The translations under genes were made by a program, and so were the position numbers. The notes under the pieces were generated by a model that worked only from the letters and a program-made list of their open reading frames with translations, did no database searches and was not told the origin of the DNA. DNA of 25,602 nucleotides from Pseudomonadota bacterium (GTDB lineage: Bacteria > Pseudomonadota > Alphaproteobacteria > Rhizobiales > Hyphomicrobiaceae): the NCBI GenBank assembly GCA_023426855.1, contig JAEZBU010000249.1, forward strand, positions 1 through 25,602, written 5' to 3'. Shown piece by piece: positions 23,373 through 25,602 of the stretch (positions are counted from its first letter, which is position 1; each line of letters begins with the position of its first letter).

Positions 23373-23516
23373 TGTTAATCGCGGCCTTTCCACGCCTCTT
23401 GCGCTGCACCAGCCCCATATACCATTTAGTGGACAATCGTGTCTGTGACGCGGGCGTCGCCGGAACCGTTCCGGTGGGTTTGCCGAGCGCGGGCGCGTGA
23501 TTGGGAGATATCGGCG

Positions 23517-24443
23517 ATGAGCAGCTATATCAAGACCGGCGTCCTGCTTGCGGCGCTGACAGCGATCATGGTGTCCCTGGGTGCCCTTGTCGGCGGCCAG
23601 ACCGGGCTCGTGATCGCGTTCGTCATTGCGCTTGGCATGAATGCGTTCAGCCTGTGGAACTCCGACCGCATGGTTCTGCGCATGCATGGTGCGGAGGAGG
23701 TCGATGAGCGCTCAGCGCCGGAATATTACAACATGGTACGGGAGCTGGCGCAGCGCGCCAACCTGCCCATGCCGAAGGTCTACATCATGCACGCCGACCA
23801 GCCGAATGCGTTCGCGACCGGCCGCAGCCCGTCGCGCGCGGCTGTGTGCGCGTCCACCGGCTTGCTGAACATGCTGGACCGCGAGGAAGTCGCGGGCGTG
23901 ATGGCGCACGAACTGGCGCACATTTCCAATCGCGACACGCTAATCATGACGGTTGCCGCGACGATTGCCGGTGCCATCACCATGTTCGCCAACATGATGC
24001 AGTTCAGCATGTTGTTTGGCGGCCGCCGGGAAGGTGGCGGCTGGCTCGGCGTGATCGGTGCGCTCGCCGCGATCATCCTGGCGCCGCTGGCCGCGATGCT
24101 GGTGCAGATGGCGATCAGCCGCTCGCGCGAGTATCAGGCGGACAGGATGGGCGCGGAAATCTGTGGTGAACCGATGTGGCTGGCGTCCGCGCTGCAGAAG
24201 ATCGAGCATTATGCGCGTCAGATCGTGAATCCGGCTGCCGAGGCTTCTCCGACGACCGCGCATCTATTCATCATCAACCCATTGTCCGGACAGGGCATGG
24301 ACAACCTGTTTTCCACCCATCCCAACACGGCCAACCGGATCGCAGAGCTGCAGAAGCTGGCGGGGCATATGGGGCAGGGCGGCGGCGTCATGAGCCAGCC
24401 GTCGTATCCGCAGGGTGGCAGTCAGCGCGGACCCTGGGGTTAA
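23517..24443 (+). CDS. htpX: HtpX membrane zinc metalloprotease
   Basis: The protein has 308 residues from the ATG at 23517, with GGGAG nine bases before it. Two N-terminal helices (about 6-24, 27-45) are followed by the zinc motif HELAH (131-135) and the third ligand Glu205 in SREYQADRMG. Hydrophobic segments lie at about 142-165 and 178-200. A Gly/Gln-rich tail ends in GPWG. HtpX degrades damaged inner-membrane proteins together with FtsH and is usually heat or envelope-stress induced. It is followed six bases later by the RsmB-like gene, so the two form an operon. Confidence 0.95.
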   Translation: MSSYIKTGVLLAALTAIMVSLGALVGGQTGLVIAFVIALGMNAFSLWNSDRMVLRMHGAEEVDERSAPEYYNMVRELAQRANLPMPKVYIMHADQPNAFATGRSPSRAAVCASTGLLNMLDREEVAGVMAHELAHISNRDTLIMTVAATIAGAITMFANMMQFSMLFGGRREGGGWLGVIGALAAIILAPLAAMLVQMAISRSREYQADRMGAEICGEPMWLASALQKIEHYARQIVNPAAEASPTTAHLFIINPLSGQGMDNLFSTHPNTANRIAELQKLAGHMGQGGGVMSQPSYPQGGSQRGPWG

Positions 24444-24449
24444 ATTCGC

Positions 24450-25602
24450 ATGAGCACGACCGACACCCGGACGGCGCGGCGGCCGTCAGCCAACGCGCCG
24501 CGCCGTACGCCGCCTGGACTGCCGGCGCGCCAGCTGGCCGTGGATCTGATCGGAGCCATCCTGGCCAAGGGGCGCACGCTTGACGACGCGCTGGCGTGGG
24601 CAACAGGTCATGCAGCGTACGGTTCGCTGCCCACCAATGATCGCGGATTGGCGCGCCTGATCGCGGCGACCGTGATGCGCCGCCTCGGCCAGCTCGATGC
24701 CATCATCGATACGTTCATCGATCGTCCGTTGCCGGCGAACAGTGGCTCTCTGCGGCCGATTCTGTATGCGGCGGCGGCGCAACTCGTGTTTCTCGGCATC
24801 GCCCCGCATGCGGTGATCAATCTGGCTGTCGAACAGACGCGGTCCGATCCGCGCGCACGCCGGTTCGATCGCCTGACGAACGCCGTGCTGCGCCGTGTTT
24901 CGGAGCGCGGGCTGGAGATCGCGGCGACGCAGGATGCCGTGCGCCTGAACATTCCCGACTGGTTGTGGGAGAGCTGGACGGCCGCCTATGGTGAGCCGTT
25001 GACGCGCGCCATCGCGGAAGCCTCGCTGCGGGAAGCGCCGCTGGATATCACGGCCAAGAGCGATGCCCAGCATTGGGCGCAACAGCTTGAAGGGCTGGTG
25101 CTGCCGACAGGTTCGATCCGGCGTGAGAATACTGGCCGTGTTGAGGACCTGCCGGGCTTTGCCGAGGGCGCGTGGTGGGTCCAGGATGCCGCCGCGGCGC
25201 TTCCGGTGAAGCTGCTCGGCGATGTGGCGGGACTGCAGGTTGCCGACCTGTGCGCCGCGCCGGGCGGCAAGACGTGTGAACTCGCGGCCGCGGGCGCGCA
25301 TGTGACATCTGTCGATATCTCTGCCCAGCGTCTGCGGCGGCTGCGCGAGAACCTTGCGCGGTTGAACCTCGAAGCCGAAATCATCGAGGCCGATGTTGCG
25401 ACGTGGCAGCCGGACAGGCTGTTCGATGCCGTTGTGCTCGATGCGCCCTGCCTCGCGACGGGGACGATCCGCCGACACCCCGACATTCTGCGCCTGAAGC
25501 GCGCCAAGGACGTTGAGCGGCTGGCCCAGTTGCAGGCCCGACTGCTCAGCCACGCGGCGGAATTGGTGCGGCCGGGCGGCCTGCTCGTCTACTGCACGTG
25601 CT
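24450..25602 (+). CDS. rsmB: RsmB-type 16S rRNA cytosine-C5 methyltransferase (5' part, runs off the window)
   Basis: 384 codons are visible from the ATG at 24450; the frame is open to the window edge. Residues about 25-155 are the NusB-like RNA-binding domain (LIGAILAKGRTLDDAL, LIAATVMRRLGQLDAIID, HAVINLAVEQTR, LTNAVLRRV). The methyltransferase part has the SAM motif LCAAPGGKT (267-275), VTSVDIS (285-291), and motif IV DAPCLATGTIRRHPDI (331-346), where Ser is more usual than Leu after the Cys. Motif VI YCTC (381-384) holds the catalytic Cys and is the last thing before the edge. RsmB methylates C967 of 16S rRNA; many Hyphomicrobiales have such an RsmB-like protein next to htpX. Confidence 0.93.
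   Translation, partial: MSTTDTRTARRPSANAPRRTPPGLPARQLAVDLIGAILAKGRTLDDALAWATGHAAYGSLPTNDRGLARLIAATVMRRLGQLDAIIDTFIDRPLPANSGSLRPILYAAAAQLVFLGIAPHAVINLAVEQTRSDPRARRFDRLTNAVLRRVSERGLEIAATQDAVRLNIPDWLWESWTAAYGEPLTRAIAEASLREAPLDITAKSDAQHWAQQLEGLVLPTGSIRRENTGRVEDLPGFAEGAWWVQDAAAALPVKLLGDVAGLQVADLCAAPGGKTCELAAAGAHVTSVDISAQRLRRLRENLARLNLEAEIIEADVATWQPDRLFDAVVLDAPCLATGTIRRHPDILRLKRAKDVERLAQLQARLLSHAAELVRPGGLLVYCTC

Noticed and set aside
23373..23687. Upstream in-frame extension of the DUF1674 gene
   Set aside because: It would run antisense into htpX and has low-complexity sequence; the family starts at the ATG at 23372.
24486..25553. 355-codon reverse-strand open frame
   Set aside because: It is antisense to the RsmB-like gene, whose motifs are unambiguous.
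1..25602. Insertion sequences, prophage, CRISPR array or toxin-antitoxin pair
   Set aside because: No transposase, integrase, spaced repeat array or recognisable TA pair is seen on either strand.

Overview
The window is high-GC DNA from an alphaproteobacterium, most likely of the order Hyphomicrobiales (Bradyrhizobium/Xanthobacteraceae-like). The main pointers are the hemD - mitofilin-like - hemY gene order, a DUF1674 (SDH assembly factor 4) gene, two sites matching the alphaproteobacterial general-stress sigma factor EcfG (GGAAC-N16/17-CGTT), and two dyads of the type bound by ModE/MopA/MopB regulators. No insertion sequence, phage gene or CRISPR array is visible.

Layout. (1) 1-4062: the end of a probable hemD, a mitofilin-like membrane protein and hemY, closed by a strong intrinsic terminator. 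(2) 4164-5787: a membrane-anchored ParA-like ATPase whose 3' end overlaps a 159-residue unknown gene. (3) 5848-7582: csbD (reverse, EcfG-type promoter), an epoxide-hydrolase-like alpha/beta hydrolase, and a RidA-family gene (reverse). (4) 7994-8069: tRNA-Thr(CGT), flanked by two gene-poor stretches of 300-400 bp. (5) 8396-15640, all on the reverse strand: a GH88-like glycosidase, a DctPQM TRAP transporter, then MaoC hydratase, acyl-CoA dehydrogenase and iron-dependent alcohol dehydrogenase. This reads as an uptake and catabolic island for a carboxylated, possibly uronate-derived, compound. (6) 16095-21114: a DUF2325 protein (reverse), divergent from molbindin (mop), a TrmO/TsaA-like protein and a FecBCD-type ABC importer. 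Two Mo-box-like dyads lie between the divergent genes, so I read this as a molybdenum-responsive locus with a MolABC-like molybdate/tungstate importer. (7) 21175-25602: an isoprenylcysteine-methyltransferase-like membrane protein (reverse), a ROK-family protein whose motifs are in circularly permuted order and which has an EcfG-type promoter, SdhAF4 (reverse), HtpX, and the first 384 codons of an RsmB-type rRNA methyltransferase.

The most interesting items are the molybdenum-responsive DUF2325/mop/TrmO/Mol locus, the permuted ROK protein under apparent general-stress control, and the membrane-anchored ParA-like ATPase with its overlapping partner. All homology statements come from motif recognition, not database searches.
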